From positions 1 through 51,122 of the forward strand of contig NZ_JANINT010000054.1 of NCBI RefSeq assembly GCF_024509035.1: a stretch of 51,122 nucleotides of DNA. Direction: 5' to 3'. Origin of the DNA: Nocardioides sp. (GTDB taxonomy: Bacteria; Actinomycetota; Actinomycetes; Propionibacteriales; Nocardioidaceae). The translations under genes were made by a program, and so were the position numbers. Of the stretch, positions 23,169-34,830 are shown in pieces (position 1 is the first letter of the stretch; every line of letters begins with the position of its first letter). Below the pieces are notes generated by a model. That model searched no databases. It worked only from the letters and a program-made list of their open reading frames with translations, and was not told the origin of the DNA.

Positions 23169-24558
23169 TCCGCCGCCAGGGCGCGGCCTCCTCGAGCTCG
23201 TAGGCGAGCTCCAGGAGGGTGGCCTCGCGGCCGGCCCCGGCGGCGAACATCATGCCCAGCGGCATCCCGCTCGACGTGGTCGCGAGCGGCAGCGAGATCG
23301 CCGGGTCGCCGGTCGCGTTGTGCCACGGCGTGAACGTGACCCACTCGAGGATGCGCTCCATCACCGTGTCGAAGTCGTTGGTGGGGTCGAGGTGGCCGAC
23401 CAGCGGCGTCTCGTGCGCGAGGGTCGGGGTCAGCACGACGTCGTAGCGCTGGTGGAACAGCGCCGAGACCCGTGTGAGCCGGCGCAGGCGGGAGATCGCG
23501 CCCGGCAGTCGGTGGATCCGGCGCCGGCAGTGCCGGTCCAGGCCGAGCGTGAGGTTGTCGAGGCGCCCGCGGTCCCACGACGGCCCCGCGACGCGGCGTC
23601 CCGAGCGCACGATCGTCATCGCGAGCATCGACCAGTACAGCAAGAAGTCCTCCGGGACGGTCGCCGGAGCGGGGTGCTCGACCTGCTCGACCTCGTGGCC
23701 GAGCTCCTCCAGCAGGCGCGCGGTCTTGAGCGTGAGCTCGGAGACCTCCGGCGACACGGTCCGACCGAGGCCGCCGGTGTGGACGGCCACGCGCAGGCGG
23801 GCCCGGCCGGGCCGGGTGACGTCACCGATCGGCGGCAGCGACAGAGCGCGGTAGACCCGCTCGGCCTCACGGAGGAACGCGGCGGTGTCGCGCACCGACC
23901 GGGTCAGCACGCCGTCGCTAACGATCCGCACCGGCATCTGCCGGGTCATCCGGTCCTGGGCGAGCCGGTCGCGGGTGGGCTTGAGGCCGACCAGGCCGTT
24001 GACGGAGGCGGGGATCCGGATCGAACCACCGCCGTCGTTGCCGTGGGCGATCGGCACGGCGCCGGCGGCGACCAGCGCCGCCGTACCGGCCGAGGAGGCG
24101 CCGGCGGTGCGCGCGGTGTCCCAGGGGGACCGGACCGGCCCGAGCCGCGGGTGCTCGGCCGACGGGCTGAACCCGAACTCCGAGAGCTGGGTCTTGCCGA
24201 GCGGCACCAGGCCCGTGGCCAGGAACATCCGGGCGAAGTCGCCGTCGCGGGCGGCCGGCCGGCCCTGGTAGGCGTCGCAGCCCTGCTGGGTGGGCATCCG
24301 GGCGACGTCGACGTTGTCCTTGACCAGCGTCGGTACGCCCGCGAAGTAGCCGCCGCGCGGGTCGCGGGCCTCGGCGCGGGCGCGGTCGAAGGCCACGGAG
24401 GAGAGCGCACGCAGCTCCGGCTGCAGCCGCTCGGTGCGGGCGATGGCGGCCTCGACCGCCTCGGGGATCGCGACCGACCCCTCCTGGATCGCCTCGACGA
24501 GCCCGACCGCGTCGAGGGAGCCCAGCGCGTCGTCGCCGAAGGCGTGTACTCGGGTCAC
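23158..24558 (-). CDS. Amidase signature family enzyme
   Basis: 466 aa. The Ser-cisSer-Lys triad is visible: Lys in PTLVKDNVDVARMP (near residue 80), the glycine/serine-rich loop AGASSAGTAALVAAGAVPIA (cis-Ser near 155) and the nucleophile Ser in HGNDGGGSIRIPASVNGLVG (near 179). The C-terminus has TPWHNATGDPAISLPLATTS and GMPLGMMFAAGAGREATLLE. It hydrolyses a carboxylic amide; the lack of gatB/gatC neighbours argues against GatA. The start GTG 24558 is supported by TACCTT six bases upstream (24565-24570). The gene lies 23 bases after the ROK regulator stop in the same direction. Confidence 0.9.
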   Translation of the reverse strand: MTRVHAFGDDALGSLDAVGLVEAIQEGSVAIPEAVEAAIARTERLQPELRALSSVAFDRARAEARDPRGGYFAGVPTLVKDNVDVARMPTQQGCDAYQGRPAARDGDFARMFLATGLVPLGKTQLSEFGFSPSAEHPRLGPVRSPWDTARTAGASSAGTAALVAAGAVPIAHGNDGGGSIRIPASVNGLVGLKPTRDRLAQDRMTRQMPVRIVSDGVLTRSVRDTAAFLREAERVYRALSLPPIGDVTRPGRARLRVAVHTGGLGRTVSPEVSELTLKTARLLEELGHEVEQVEHPAPATVPEDFLLYWSMLAMTIVRSGRRVAGPSWDRGRLDNLTLGLDRHCRRRIHRLPGAISRLRRLTRVSALFHQRYDVVLTPTLAHETPLVGHLDPTNDFDTVMERILEWVTFTPWHNATGDPAISLPLATTSSGMPLGMMFAAGAGREATLLELAYELEEAAPWRRITD

Positions 24559-24564
24559 GCGCAC

Positions 24565-24570
24565 AAGGTA
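24565..24570 (-). promoter_or_regulatory. -10 box of the amidase gene
   Basis: Minus-strand TACCTT lies six bases before GTG 24558, with no Shine-Dalgarno sequence. It suggests an independent leaderless transcript in addition to read-through from the ROK gene. Confidence 0.45.
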
Positions 24571-24581
24571 GTGCCCCGGGG

Positions 24582-25769
24582 TCAGCCCTGCCCGGCCAAT
24601 CGGCTGTCGACCGCCACCGGGCTGAGCACGTGGTCGAGCGCGAGGGCCGCGCACCCGACGACACCGGCGCGGGCGCCGTGCGTGGAGGGCAGGAACTTCA
24701 GGTCACGGGTCGCGAGCGGCGCGGCCCGGCGGTAGACGCTCTCGCGGACGCCGGCGACGTAGAAGTCGAAGGCCGCGCCCATGTCGCCACCGATGACGAC
24801 GGCCGCGGGGTTGAACAGGTTGATCGCGACGGCCAGCACCTGGCCGAGCTCGCGGCCGCTGTCGCGCAGCAGCCCGCGCGCGACGGAGTCGCCCTGGAGC
24901 GCGAGCGCCACCAGCTCGCGCACGTGGCCGACCGGGTGGCCCGACTCGGCCATCCGGGCCACCAGCGACCAGCCGCCGGCGATGGTCTCCAGGCAGCCCA
25001 CGGCGCCGCAGCGGCACGGCAGGTCGCCGGCGGCATCGACGATCGTGTGGCCGATCTCGCCGGCCGCGCCGAGGTGGCCGCTGAGCACCCGGCCGCCGGC
25101 GATGATCCCGAGGCCCAGGCCGGTCGAGGCCTTGACGACCAGCACGTCGCCGAGTTCGCCCGCTCCCCCGAGCAGCTCGGAGCGCGCGAGGACGTCGGCG
25201 TCGTTGCCCACGAACAGCGGCGCGGGCGCGAGGTCGGCGAAGTAGGGCGCGAGCGGGACGCCGTCCCAGCCCGACATGACCGGCGACCCGATGCTCAGGC
25301 CCCGCGCCGGGTCGAGGGTGCCGGGCAGGCTCAGCCCGATGCCGAGCACGGGCGGTTCGATGCTCTCCAGCAGCACCCGGAACCGGTCGACGATCTCTGC
25401 CATCAGCTCGTCGGGGCCGACGCCGACCTCGTGGTCGCGGGAGTCGGCGGTGAGCTCCTGACCATCGAGGTCGAGCACGGCCAGCTGGGTGCGGGACCGG
25501 CCGATCGCGACCGCGAGGACCACGCCGGCGTCCTTGTTGAAGACCAGCGCCCCGGGCGGCCGGCCGCCGGTGGAGGCGAGCTCCTCGCCGAGCAGCAGCA
25601 GGCCGGCCGAGGTCAGCGAGCTGACGCGCGCCGTGACGGCCGTGCGCGAGAGCCCGGTGAGGGCGCGCAGCTGGGATCGGGTGATGGCGCGTCCGGTGCG
25701 GACGAGCTCGAGCAGCTCGCCGGCGGTGGCGGGAGCGGCGGTCTCGCGGTTCTCGACCAGCTGAGTCAC
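24582..25769 (-). CDS. ROK family transcriptional regulator
   Basis: 395 aa. The N-terminal winged helix-turn-helix (AGELLELVRTGRAITRSQLR, ALTGLSRTAVTARVSSLTSA) is followed by a sugar-kinase-like ROK domain with a phosphate-binding segment (VLAVAIGRSRTQLAVLDLDG), PGTLDPARGL, GNDADVLARSELL, GLGLGIIAGGRVLSGHLGAA and the zinc motif CRCGAVGCLE near residue 250. ROK repressors sense sugars or sugar phosphates. It faces the zwf-edd-eda operon across an 87-base gap holding a symmetric element, so it most likely controls that operon. GTG 25769 lies six bases after TATGCT, fitting a leaderless mRNA. Confidence 0.9.
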   Translation of the reverse strand: MTQLVENRETAAPATAGELLELVRTGRAITRSQLRALTGLSRTAVTARVSSLTSAGLLLLGEELASTGGRPPGALVFNKDAGVVLAVAIGRSRTQLAVLDLDGQELTADSRDHEVGVGPDELMAEIVDRFRVLLESIEPPVLGIGLSLPGTLDPARGLSIGSPVMSGWDGVPLAPYFADLAPAPLFVGNDADVLARSELLGGAGELGDVLVVKASTGLGLGIIAGGRVLSGHLGAAGEIGHTIVDAAGDLPCRCGAVGCLETIAGGWSLVARMAESGHPVGHVRELVALALQGDSVARGLLRDSGRELGQVLAVAINLFNPAAVVIGGDMGAAFDFYVAGVRESVYRRAAPLATRDLKFLPSTHGARAGVVGCAALALDHVLSPVAVDSRLAGQG

Positions 25770-25775
25770 GAGCTG

Positions 25776-25804
25776 AGCATAAACCGGTCTTCTTTGTTCT
25801 TGAA
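25776..25804 (-). promoter_or_regulatory. Promoter of the ROK regulator
   Basis: Minus-strand TTCAAG (25799-25804) and TATGCT (25776-25781) are exactly 17 bases apart. Initiation about six bases downstream falls on the GTG start. Confidence 0.55.
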
Positions 25805-25810
25805 AAGACC
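25786..25810. promoter_or_regulatory. Candidate operator between ROK gene and zwf
   Basis: GGTCTT (25786-25791) is repeated inverted as AAGACC (25805-25810) around an AT-rich 13-base centre with a further T-A match. It overlaps the -35 region of the ROK promoter. ROK proteins bind such AT-rich dyads. Confidence 0.5.
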
Positions 25811-25820
25811 TTAGATAGGG

Positions 25821-25849
25821 TTGTATCGATCCAAACTTCTCTCTAGCGT
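25821..25849 (+). promoter_or_regulatory. Promoter of the zwf-edd-eda operon
   Basis: TTGTAT (25821-25826) and TAGCGT (25844-25849) are 17 bases apart, and the ATG at 25857 follows seven bases later. This fits a leaderless mRNA and settles the start over an upstream frame beginning at 25821. Confidence 0.5.
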
Positions 25850-25856
25850 TGACGCC

Positions 25857-27365
25857 ATGGACCCGACTCCGGCCCCGCACGCCCTGCCCGAGGTGTGCGA
25901 CTTCACCGTGTTCGGAGGGACCGGAGACCTCGCGCTCCGCAAGCTGCTCCCCTCGCTCTACCACCGCGACCTCGAGGGCCAGCTCCCCGCCGACACCCGC
26001 ATCCTCGGCGTCTCGGTCTCGCCCATCGACGACGACGGGTGGCGCGAGCAGGTGCGCCTCGCCCTCACGACGCACGTCCCGCGTGGCGACCTGCGCGAGG
26101 AGGTCGTCGAGCGGTTCACCGCCCGGCTGCACCACCTCCCCCTCGACGCCCAGGACCCCGACGACTGGCACCGTCTGCACGAGCTGCTCAAGGACCGGCC
26201 GCGCGTCGAGGACGCCGTGCGCGTCTTCTACCTCGCGGTCGCCCCACGGCTGTTCGGGTCGATCTGCCAGCGCCTCGACGAGATCGGCGTGGTCGACGAC
26301 CGGGCCCGCGTCGTGCTGGAGAAGCCGATCGGCCACGACCTTGCCTCGGCCCGCGAGGTCAACGAGGCCGTCGGACGGGTCTTCGCCGAGTCGCAGATCT
26401 TCCGGATCGATCACTACCTCGGCAAGGAGAGCGTCCAGAACCTCCTGGTCACCCGGTTCGCCAACACCTTCCTCGAGCCGCTGTGGAACTCCCGGTGGGT
26501 CGACCACGTCCAGATCACGGTCTCCGAGACCGTCGGCGTCGGCGGTCGCGGTCCCTACTACGACAACGCGGGCGCCATGCGCGACATGGTGCAGAACCAC
26601 CTCCTGCAGCTGCTGTGTCTGGTGGCGATGGAGCCGCCGACGTACGTCGGGCGCGAGACGGTCCGCGACGAGAAGCTCAAGGTGCTCCAGGCGCTCAAGC
26701 CGATGTCCGAGGAGGACGTCGACCGCGACACCGTCCGGGGCCGCTACGTCGCCGGGCTGGTCGACGGCGCCGCCGTGCCGTCGTACTCCGACGACCTCAA
26801 GGCCACCGGTGGCCAGGGCGGCTCGCTCACCGAGACGTTCGTCGCGCTCAAGACCGAGGTGCAGAACTGGCGGTGGGCCGGGGTGCCGTTCTACCTGCGC
26901 ACCGGCAAGCGGCTGGACCGTCGGGCCTCCGAGATCGTCGTTGTCTTCAAGGAGCCGCCGCACTCGATGTTCCCCGGGGCCGAGGGCGTCACCACCCCCA
27001 ACCGGCTGCACATCCAGGTCCAGCCCGACGAGGGCATGAAGCTGCACCTGACCGCCAAGGAGCCCGGGCCCGGCGGCTACCGGCTGCGCCCGGTCTCGTT
27101 GGACCTCAGCTACGCCACCGCGTTCCAGGTCCGGCTGCCCGACGCCTACGAGCGGCTGCTCATGGACGTCATGAAGGGCAACCCGACGTTGTTCATGCGT
27201 CGCGACGAGGTCGAGGCCGCGTGGACGTGGACCGAGCCGATCCTCAAGCGCTGGGCGGCCAACGCCGAGCGCCCCAAGCGCTACCCCGCCGGCACGCCCG
27301 GACCCACCGCCGCCGCGATGCTCCTCGAGCGGGACGGCCGAACCTGGCAGGAGCTCGACCAGTGA
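25857..27365 (+). CDS. zwf: Glucose-6-phosphate 1-dehydrogenase
   Basis: 502 aa, normal length. It oxidises glucose 6-phosphate to 6-phosphogluconolactone. The nucleotide-binding [18 protein letters not shown] lies near residues 20-38, then [20 protein letters not shown], the active-site signature [20 protein letters not shown] near residues 181-200, and [20 protein letters not shown]. The stop overlaps the edd start as GTGA, so this copy feeds the Entner-Doudoroff route directly. A pentose-phosphate-associated zwf (beside opcA and tal) probably exists elsewhere in the genome, which is an inference from related actinobacteria. Confidence 0.96.
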   Translation: MDPTPAPHALPEVCDFTVFGGTGDLALRKLLPSLYHRDLEGQLPADTRILGVSVSPIDDDGWREQVRLALTTHVPRGDLREEVVERFTARLHHLPLDAQDPDDWHRLHELLKDRPRVEDAVRVFYLAVAPRLFGSICQRLDEIGVVDDRARVVLEKPIGHDLASAREVNEAVGRVFAESQIFRIDHYLGKESVQNLLVTRFANTFLEPLWNSRWVDHVQITVSETVGVGGRGPYYDNAGAMRDMVQNHLLQLLCLVAMEPPTYVGRETVRDEKLKVLQALKPMSEEDVDRDTVRGRYVAGLVDGAAVPSYSDDLKATGGQGGSLTETFVALKTEVQNWRWAGVPFYLRTGKRLDRRASEIVVVFKEPPHSMFPGAEGVTTPNRLHIQVQPDEGMKLHLTAKEPGPGGYRLRPVSLDLSYATAFQVRLPDAYERLLMDVMKGNPTLFMRRDEVEAAWTWTEPILKRWAANAERPKRYPAGTPGPTAAAMLLERDGRTWQELDQ

Positions 27366-29245
27366 CCACCCAGATCAACGCGACGGTCCAGGCCGTCACC
27401 GACCGGATCGTGGCCCGCAGCGCCGAGAGCCGAGCGGAGTACCTCCGCCGCATCCGGGAGGCCGGCGAGGCGGGTCCGGCCCGCGGCCGGCTCGCGTGCG
27501 CCAACCTCGCCCACGGCTTCGCCGCCGCCGAGCCCGACGACAAGCGCGCGCTGCGCGGCCACGTGAAGCCGAACCTCGCGATCGTGTCGGCCTACAACGA
27601 CATGCTCTCGGCGCACCAGCCGTTCCGCGACTACCCCGAGCAGCTGAAGAAGGCCGTGGTCCGCGCGGGCGGCATCGCCCAGTTCGCCGGCGGCGTGCCT
27701 GCCATGTGCGACGGCATCACCCAGGGCCGCGACGGCATGCAGCTCTCGCTCTACAGCCGCGACGTCATCGCGATGTCGACCGCGATCGCGCTCTCCCACG
27801 ACATGTTCGACGGCGCGCTGATGCTCGGCGTGTGCGACAAGATCGTGCCCGGCCTGCTGATCGGCGCGCTGTCCTTCGGCCACCTGCCGACGGTGTTCGT
27901 GCCCGCCGGTCCGATGGCCTCGGGGCTCCCGAACGGCGACAAGGCCACGGTCCGCCAGCTGTACGCCGAGGGCAAGGTCGGCCGCGCCGAGCTGCTCGAG
28001 GCCGAGGCGGCGTCGTACCACTCGGCCGGCACGTGCACGTTCTACGGCACCGCGAACTCCAACCAGCTGCTCATGGAGCTGCTCGGGCTGCACCTGCCGG
28101 GCTCGTCGTTCGTCAACCCCGGCACCCCCATGCGGGAGGCGCTCACCCGCGCCGCCGGACGGCGGGCGACCGAGATCACCCGCCAGGGTGGCGAACCGAC
28201 GCCGATCGGCGAGATCGTCGACGAGCGGGCGATCGTCAACGCCTGCGTGGCGCTGCTGGCCAGCGGCGGGTCGACGAACCACACGATCCACCTGGTGGCG
28301 ATCGCCCGCGCCGCCGGCATCACGCTGACGTGGGACGACCTCTCCGACCTCTCGGCCGTGGTGCCGCTGCTGTGCCGGATCTACCCCAACGGCGCCGCGG
28401 ACGTGAACCACTTCCACGCCGCCGGCGGCATCGCGTTCCTGGTGCACACGCTGCTGCGCGCCGGGCTGCTGCACGAGGACGTCCGCACCGTCGCCGGCCG
28501 CGGCCTCTCGCTCTACACCCGCGAGCCGGTGCTCCGTGGCCGTGACCTGACGTGGGAGGAGGGGCCGAAGGAGTCGCTCGACCTGGCGGTGCTGCGGCCT
28601 GCCGACGCGCCGTTCGCGCCCGACGGCGGCTTGCGCGTGCTCACCGGCCCGCTGGGCCGCGCCGTGGTGAAGACCTCGGCCGTGACGCCCGAGCAGCGGC
28701 TGGTCACGGCTCCCGCCGTCGTCTTCGACGACCAGGCCGACCTGCTCACGGCGTTCGGCGCCGGGGAGCTCGACGGCCGCGACTTCGTCGCGGTGATCCG
28801 CTACCAGGGCCCGGCCGCCAACGGCATGCCGGAGCTCCACAAGCTGACCCCTGCCCTCGGTGTCCTCCAGGACCGAGGGCAGCGGGTCGCGATCGTCACC
28901 GACGGCCGCATGTCCGGCGCGTCCGGCAAGGTCCCGGCAGCCATCCACGTCACCCCCGAGGCGGCACTCGGCGGACCGCTCGCGCGGGTGCGTGACGGCG
29001 ACCTGGTCACGGTCGACCCGGACGCCGGCGTGCTCGACCTGCACGTCGACCGCGAGGAGCTCGCGGCCCGGCCGATCACCGGTGGCGCCCCGCAGGGCGC
29101 CGACTGGGCGGGCACCGGCCGCGAGCTGTTCGCGGCGTTCCGCTCCACTGTCGGATCCGCCGACACCGGCGCCAGCGTGTTCCCCGGCGTCACCGCCCCG
29201 CCCGCTCCGCGATCCCAGGAGACCCCCGTTGCCCAGCCTGCCTGA
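27362..29245 (+). CDS. edd: Phosphogluconate dehydratase (Entner-Doudoroff)
   Basis: 627 aa, IlvD/Edd family. It converts 6-phosphogluconate to 2-keto-3-deoxy-6-phosphogluconate. Conserved segments include [117 protein letters not shown] and the C-terminal [20 protein letters not shown]. Cysteines in MCDG, VCDK and GTCT are the expected [4Fe-4S] ligands. The long N-terminal part and [13 protein letters not shown] favour Edd over IlvD, as does the position between zwf and eda. GTG start overlaps the zwf stop. Confidence 0.95.
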   Translation: MTTQINATVQAVTDRIVARSAESRAEYLRRIREAGEAGPARGRLACANLAHGFAAAEPDDKRALRGHVKPNLAIVSAYNDMLSAHQPFRDYPEQLKKAVVRAGGIAQFAGGVPAMCDGITQGRDGMQLSLYSRDVIAMSTAIALSHDMFDGALMLGVCDKIVPGLLIGALSFGHLPTVFVPAGPMASGLPNGDKATVRQLYAEGKVGRAELLEAEAASYHSAGTCTFYGTANSNQLLMELLGLHLPGSSFVNPGTPMREALTRAAGRRATEITRQGGEPTPIGEIVDERAIVNACVALLASGGSTNHTIHLVAIARAAGITLTWDDLSDLSAVVPLLCRIYPNGAADVNHFHAAGGIAFLVHTLLRAGLLHEDVRTVAGRGLSLYTREPVLRGRDLTWEEGPKESLDLAVLRPADAPFAPDGGLRVLTGPLGRAVVKTSAVTPEQRLVTAPAVVFDDQADLLTAFGAGELDGRDFVAVIRYQGPAANGMPELHKLTPALGVLQDRGQRVAIVTDGRMSGASGKVPAAIHVTPEAALGGPLARVRDGDLVTVDPDAGVLDLHVDREELAARPITGGAPQGADWAGTGRELFAAFRSTVGSADTGASVFPGVTAPPAPRSQETPVAQPA

Positions 29246-29867
29246 GTCCCTCCCCGGCTCGATCCTCGACGTCGTACCGGTGCTGCCGGTCGTCGTGATC
29301 GACTCGCTCGACCACGCGGTGCCCGTCGCCCGTGCCTTGGTCGCCGGCGGACTGCCCGCGATCGAGCTGACGCTCCGCACGCCCGTCGCCCTCGACGCGA
29401 TCAAGGCGATCGCCGCCGAGGTCCCGGAGATCCTGGTCGGCGCCGGCACGATCGTGACGCCCGCCCAGGCCCAGCAGGCCGCCGACGCCGGTGCGTCGTT
29501 CCTGGTCTCACCCGGCGCGACGCCGTCGCTGCTGACCGCGATGCGCGACACGGGCCTGCCCTTCCTGCCGGGCACGGCGACCGTGTCTGAGGTGCTCGCC
29601 GCCCTCGAGGCCGGGTGCACCGAGCTCAAGTTCTTCCCCGCCGAAGCGTCCGGTGGGGCGACGTTCCTCCAGTCCGTCGCCTCACCGGTCCCGGCCGCCC
29701 GCTTCTGCCCGACGGGTGGCATCACGATCGCGTCCGCTCCGACGTACCTCGCCCTGACGAACGTCGGGTGCGTCGGCGGCTCGTGGATCACCCCCGCCGA
29801 CGCGCTCGCCGCCGGCGACTGGGACCGGGTCACCCGCCTCGCCGCTGAGGCCGCCGCCCTGCGCTGA
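29229..29867 (+). CDS. eda: KDPG aldolase (2-keto-3-deoxy-6-phosphogluconate aldolase)
   Basis: 212 aa class I aldolase. It cleaves KDPG to pyruvate and glyceraldehyde 3-phosphate. It has [20 protein letters not shown] with the catalytic Glu, [31 protein letters not shown], and the Schiff-base lysine in [14 protein letters not shown] near residue 133, then FCPTGGITI. The start is the rare TTG 29229 ([11 protein letters not shown]), chosen because GGAG lies 7-8 bases upstream; it overlaps the end of edd by 17 bases. This completes a self-contained Entner-Doudoroff operon. Confidence 0.95.
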   Translation: MPSLPESLPGSILDVVPVLPVVVIDSLDHAVPVARALVAGGLPAIELTLRTPVALDAIKAIAAEVPEILVGAGTIVTPAQAQQAADAGASFLVSPGATPSLLTAMRDTGLPFLPGTATVSEVLAALEAGCTELKFFPAEASGGATFLQSVASPVPAARFCPTGGITIASAPTYLALTNVGCVGGSWITPADALAAGDWDRVTRLAAEAAALR

Positions 29868-30105
29868 GGCGGTCACGGTCGGCGCGACAGATGCCCGGGT
29901 CGAGCCACGTGCGCGGGCGCCGCCTCGCCGACTTAATACACATGTATGTAGTCAGGCAGGGCCTCTCCCGTGGCGCGGGCCAGCGCTTCAGGAAGAGGTG
30001 GAGCCGCGTCGAGGAAGCCAGGGCCTTTCTGCGGCAGCAGGACACCCGCATCTGCGCCGAGCCCGACCACGGCGGGGTGACGAGCTCGACCAACCGACGT
30101 CGTGG
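29868..30105. other. Gene-free gap between eda and the DNA glycosylase
   Basis: 238 bases between convergent genes. Around 29933-29950 there is an unusually AT-rich stretch for this window (TTAATACACATGTATGTAGT) with a partial dyad on ACATGT. Short open frames exist on both strands but show none of the GC-rich third positions of the neighbours. I cannot assign a feature. Confidence 0.6.
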
Positions 30106-30684
30106 TCAGGCGTGCGCCCCGTGGCGGAAGCAGCCGACCAGGTGGGGGTCGAAGAGGCCGAGCGCCTGCATCAGGGCGTACATCGTGGTCGGGCCCACGA
30201 AGGCGAAGCCGCGCTTCTTGAGGGCCTTGGAGAGCGCGACCGACTCCGGCGAGATCGAGACCATCTCGGAGGTGTCGTGCCACTGGGTCGGCTCGTCGGG
30301 GGCGAAGGAGAGCACGAAGTCCTCGAGCCCCTCCGCGTCGCGCAGCGCGACCGTCGCCCGGGCATTGGTGAGCGTGGCCTCGATCTTCAGCCGGTTGCGC
30401 ACGATGCGCGGCTCCTGCATCAGCCGCTCGACGTCGCCCTCGTCGAACGCCGCGATCGCGTCGGCATCGAAGTCGTGGAAGACCTCTCGGAACGCCGGGC
30501 GCTTGGTGAGGATCGTCGCCCAGGACAGGCCGGACTGGAACGCCTCGAGGGTGAGCCGTTCGAAGTACGCCGACTCGCCGTGGACCCGCTCCCCCCACTC
30601 GGTGTCGTGGTAGTCGCGCATGACGCCCGGCCCGCCGGCCCACGGGCAGCGCGCGACGTCGTCCTCTCCGATCACCGGTCCCAT
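30106..30684 (-). CDS. tag: DNA-3-methyladenine glycosylase I
   Basis: 192 aa base-excision repair enzyme. It has RCPWAGGPGVMRDYHDTEWG at the N-terminus with the zinc-ligand Cys and His, ERLTLEAFQSGLSWATILTK with the substrate-pocket Glu, the helix-hairpin-helix region, and the C-terminal zinc residues in HLVGCFRHGA. This matches Tag, which removes 3-methyladenine from alkylated DNA. ATG 30684 is used; ATG 30693 would add MCA. It is convergent with eda and has no obvious operon partner. Confidence 0.93.
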   Translation of the reverse strand: MGPVIGEDDVARCPWAGGPGVMRDYHDTEWGERVHGESAYFERLTLEAFQSGLSWATILTKRPAFREVFHDFDADAIAAFDEGDVERLMQEPRIVRNRLKIEATLTNARATVALRDAEGLEDFVLSFAPDEPTQWHDTSEMVSISPESVALSKALKKRGFAFVGPTTMYALMQALGLFDPHLVGCFRHGAHA

Positions 30685-30774
30685 GGCGCACATCCAAGCG
30701 CACGGCACCGACAGTCCTTGAACCATCCTCGCCCGGCCGACGTGTCTCCAGCAGGACCCATCACGGGAGGCACC

Positions 30775-31215
30775 ATGTCGATCCGCACTTCTCGCACCAT
30801 CGTGGCCCTCGGCGCGTTCGCCCTGGCCGCCGCCGGCACGCTCGCGGGCACGCCCACCCAGGCCGCGCCCGCTCACCGCGCCGCCGTCCAACGACTCGAG
30901 GCGACGCTCCGGCCCAGCGGCGACCCGGACGGGTCGGGCGAGGCGCACCTGACCCTCGCCAAGGCGCGCGGCCGCGTCTGCGCGAACATCACCTGGCAGG
31001 ACATCGCCACCCCCGACTCGGCTCACATCCACCGCGCCTCGGACGGCAGCATCGTCGTCGACCTGGGCCGCTCGGTGACCGGGGGCTCGCACTGCGCGAC
31101 GGGCGTTCCGTCCCGGACGATCACCACGATCCTGCGGCACCCGGGGCGCTTCTACGTCAACGTCCACAACGCTACCTACCCGGCCGGCGCCATCCAGGGC
31201 ACCCTGCGCCGCTGA
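30775..31215 (+). CDS. Secreted CHRD-domain protein
   Basis: 146 aa. A Sec signal peptide (SIRTSRTIVALGAFALAAAG, then cleavage after TQA-AP near residue 31) is followed by a CHRD domain with VCANITWQDIATPDSAHIHR and the closing RFYVNVHNATYPAGAIQGTL. CHRD domains occur in chordin and in many small bacterial exported proteins; the function in bacteria is unknown. ATG 30775 is preceded by GGGAGG. One pair of cysteines may form a disulfide outside the cell. Confidence 0.85.
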   Translation: MSIRTSRTIVALGAFALAAAGTLAGTPTQAAPAHRAAVQRLEATLRPSGDPDGSGEAHLTLAKARGRVCANITWQDIATPDSAHIHRASDGSIVVDLGRSVTGGSHCATGVPSRTITTILRHPGRFYVNVHNATYPAGAIQGTLRR

Positions 31216-31228
31216 TCCCCGCTGGTCC

Positions 31229-31293
31229 CCCACGCACCTGGCAGAACTGCTGCCGATCGGCCGCAACAGGAGCAGATACGTCAGGTGCGTGGG
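31229..31293. terminator. Long inverted repeat between CHRD gene and pirin gene
   Basis: CCCACGCACCTG (31229-31240) is repeated inverted at 31282-31293 around a 41-base centre that itself contains CTGCT/AGCAG and the palindrome GCCGATCGGC. The right arm runs into the last codons of the pirin gene. It probably works as a two-way terminator of the convergent pair. Confidence 0.65.
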
Positions 31294-32252
31294 CGCAACC
31301 GGGCGTTGGGGAGGGGCGGGGCGGGGATCGGCGGACGCTCGTCACCCACCGGGACGCCGAAGTGCCCGTCGACCAGACCGGCGTCGGTGATCTGCGCCTG
31401 CCACTCCTCGCGCCAGGCGACGACCTCCTCGTGGGTGCGCGCCACGATGTTCCACCACATCACGATGCTCTCGCCGAACGGGGGCCCACCGAGCAGCAGC
31501 ACGCGGACCGCCTCGTCGTGCGCCGTCAGCGTCAGGGTCGAGCGGCCGGGCGGGACGTAGGCGAGATCGTCCTTCTTCGTCTCGACACCCTCGACGGACA
31601 GCACCCCCGTGTCCGCGAGCACGCCGTGCTCGAACGTCTCGTCCACCTCGAGCGCCAGCGTCGCGCCGGGGTCGAGCAGCAGCTCGGCGCCGAGCAGCGG
31701 GGTGTACGTCGGGACCGGCGAGGCGTCACCGAGCAGCGAGCCGAGGAAGACCCGGGCCTCCCACCCGGGGCCGGTCACCGGCGTCGGGGCGTGGTGGGCG
31801 AAGCCGGGGTCGACGAACCGGTCGGCGTCCGGCAGCGCCACCCACAACTGGGCGCCGTGCAGCGTCGTGGTCGAGGGCGGCGAGACCTCGGAGTGGCTGA
31901 TCCCGCGGCCGGCGGTCATCAGGTTGACCTCGCCGGGGCGCACCATCGCGTGGTGGCCCGCACTGTCGCGGTGCTCGACCTCGCCGGTGAAGAGCCAGCT
32001 CACGGTCTGCAGCCCGGTGTGCGGGTGCGGCGGGACCACCATGCCTCCGGTGTCGGCGACCAGGTCGGGTCCGTAGTGGTCGACGAAGCACCAGGCGCCG
32101 ATCAGCGAGCGCTGTCGCTGCGGGAGCGTCCGGCGCACCCGCATGGCCCGTGGCCCGCCGAGCGGGACGTCCCGCGGCGTCATGATCTCCACGCCCGGCG
32201 TGACCGCGCCCGCGCAGGTGACCTCGTCGGGCCGGTCCTCGAGGTTGCTCAC
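31281..32252 (-). CDS. Pirin family protein
   Basis: 323 aa bicupin. The N-terminal cupin has the pirin metal motif PPHPHTGLQTVSWLFTGEVE with His, His and His plus a Glu ligand, and GEVNLMTAGRGISHSEVSPP. The C-terminal cupin contains FEHGVLADTGVLSVEGVETK and VLLLGGPPFGESIVMWWNIV, the pirin C-terminal signature. Bacterial pirins include quercetinase-like and regulatory proteins; the activity here is unknown. GTG start at 32252; the sequence six bases upstream (CACACT) is a weak -10 match. Confidence 0.9.
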   Translation of the reverse strand: MSNLEDRPDEVTCAGAVTPGVEIMTPRDVPLGGPRAMRVRRTLPQRQRSLIGAWCFVDHYGPDLVADTGGMVVPPHPHTGLQTVSWLFTGEVEHRDSAGHHAMVRPGEVNLMTAGRGISHSEVSPPSTTTLHGAQLWVALPDADRFVDPGFAHHAPTPVTGPGWEARVFLGSLLGDASPVPTYTPLLGAELLLDPGATLALEVDETFEHGVLADTGVLSVEGVETKKDDLAYVPPGRSTLTLTAHDEAVRVLLLGGPPFGESIVMWWNIVARTHEEVVAWREEWQAQITDAGLVDGHFGVPVGDERPPIPAPPLPNARLRPRT

Positions 32253-32286
32253 GCGTCCAGTGTGCCGGGTCCGGCCAGCATCGTGG

Positions 32287-34674
<2,388 letters not shown>

Positions 34675-34830
34675 CCTGTCCGGCCGGGCAAGTCCCGGGA
34701 ACCCTGGGGTGGCGGTACCCGGAGCAGCCGACCGGATGCCTGCCAATAGCCCGAATGAGCCTGTCCGAACGGGTGAGGACGGCGCTACGTTGCGACTGCC
34801 TGCCCATCGGTACCGATCAGGAGCACACGC

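Noticed and set aside
23158..24558. GatA subunit of the tRNA amidotransferase
   Set aside because: There is no gatB or gatC neighbour, and the sequence style fits a stand-alone amidase.
24582..27047. 821-codon minus-strand frame reaching from the ROK gene through zwf
   Set aside because: Only the part downstream of GTG 25769 is ROK-like. The upstream part is antisense to zwf and passes through the divergent promoters.
29933..30105. Possible small protein on the minus strand ending ALPDYIHVY
   Set aside because: It has low third-position GC, no ribosome-binding site or TANNNT box, and no recognised relative.
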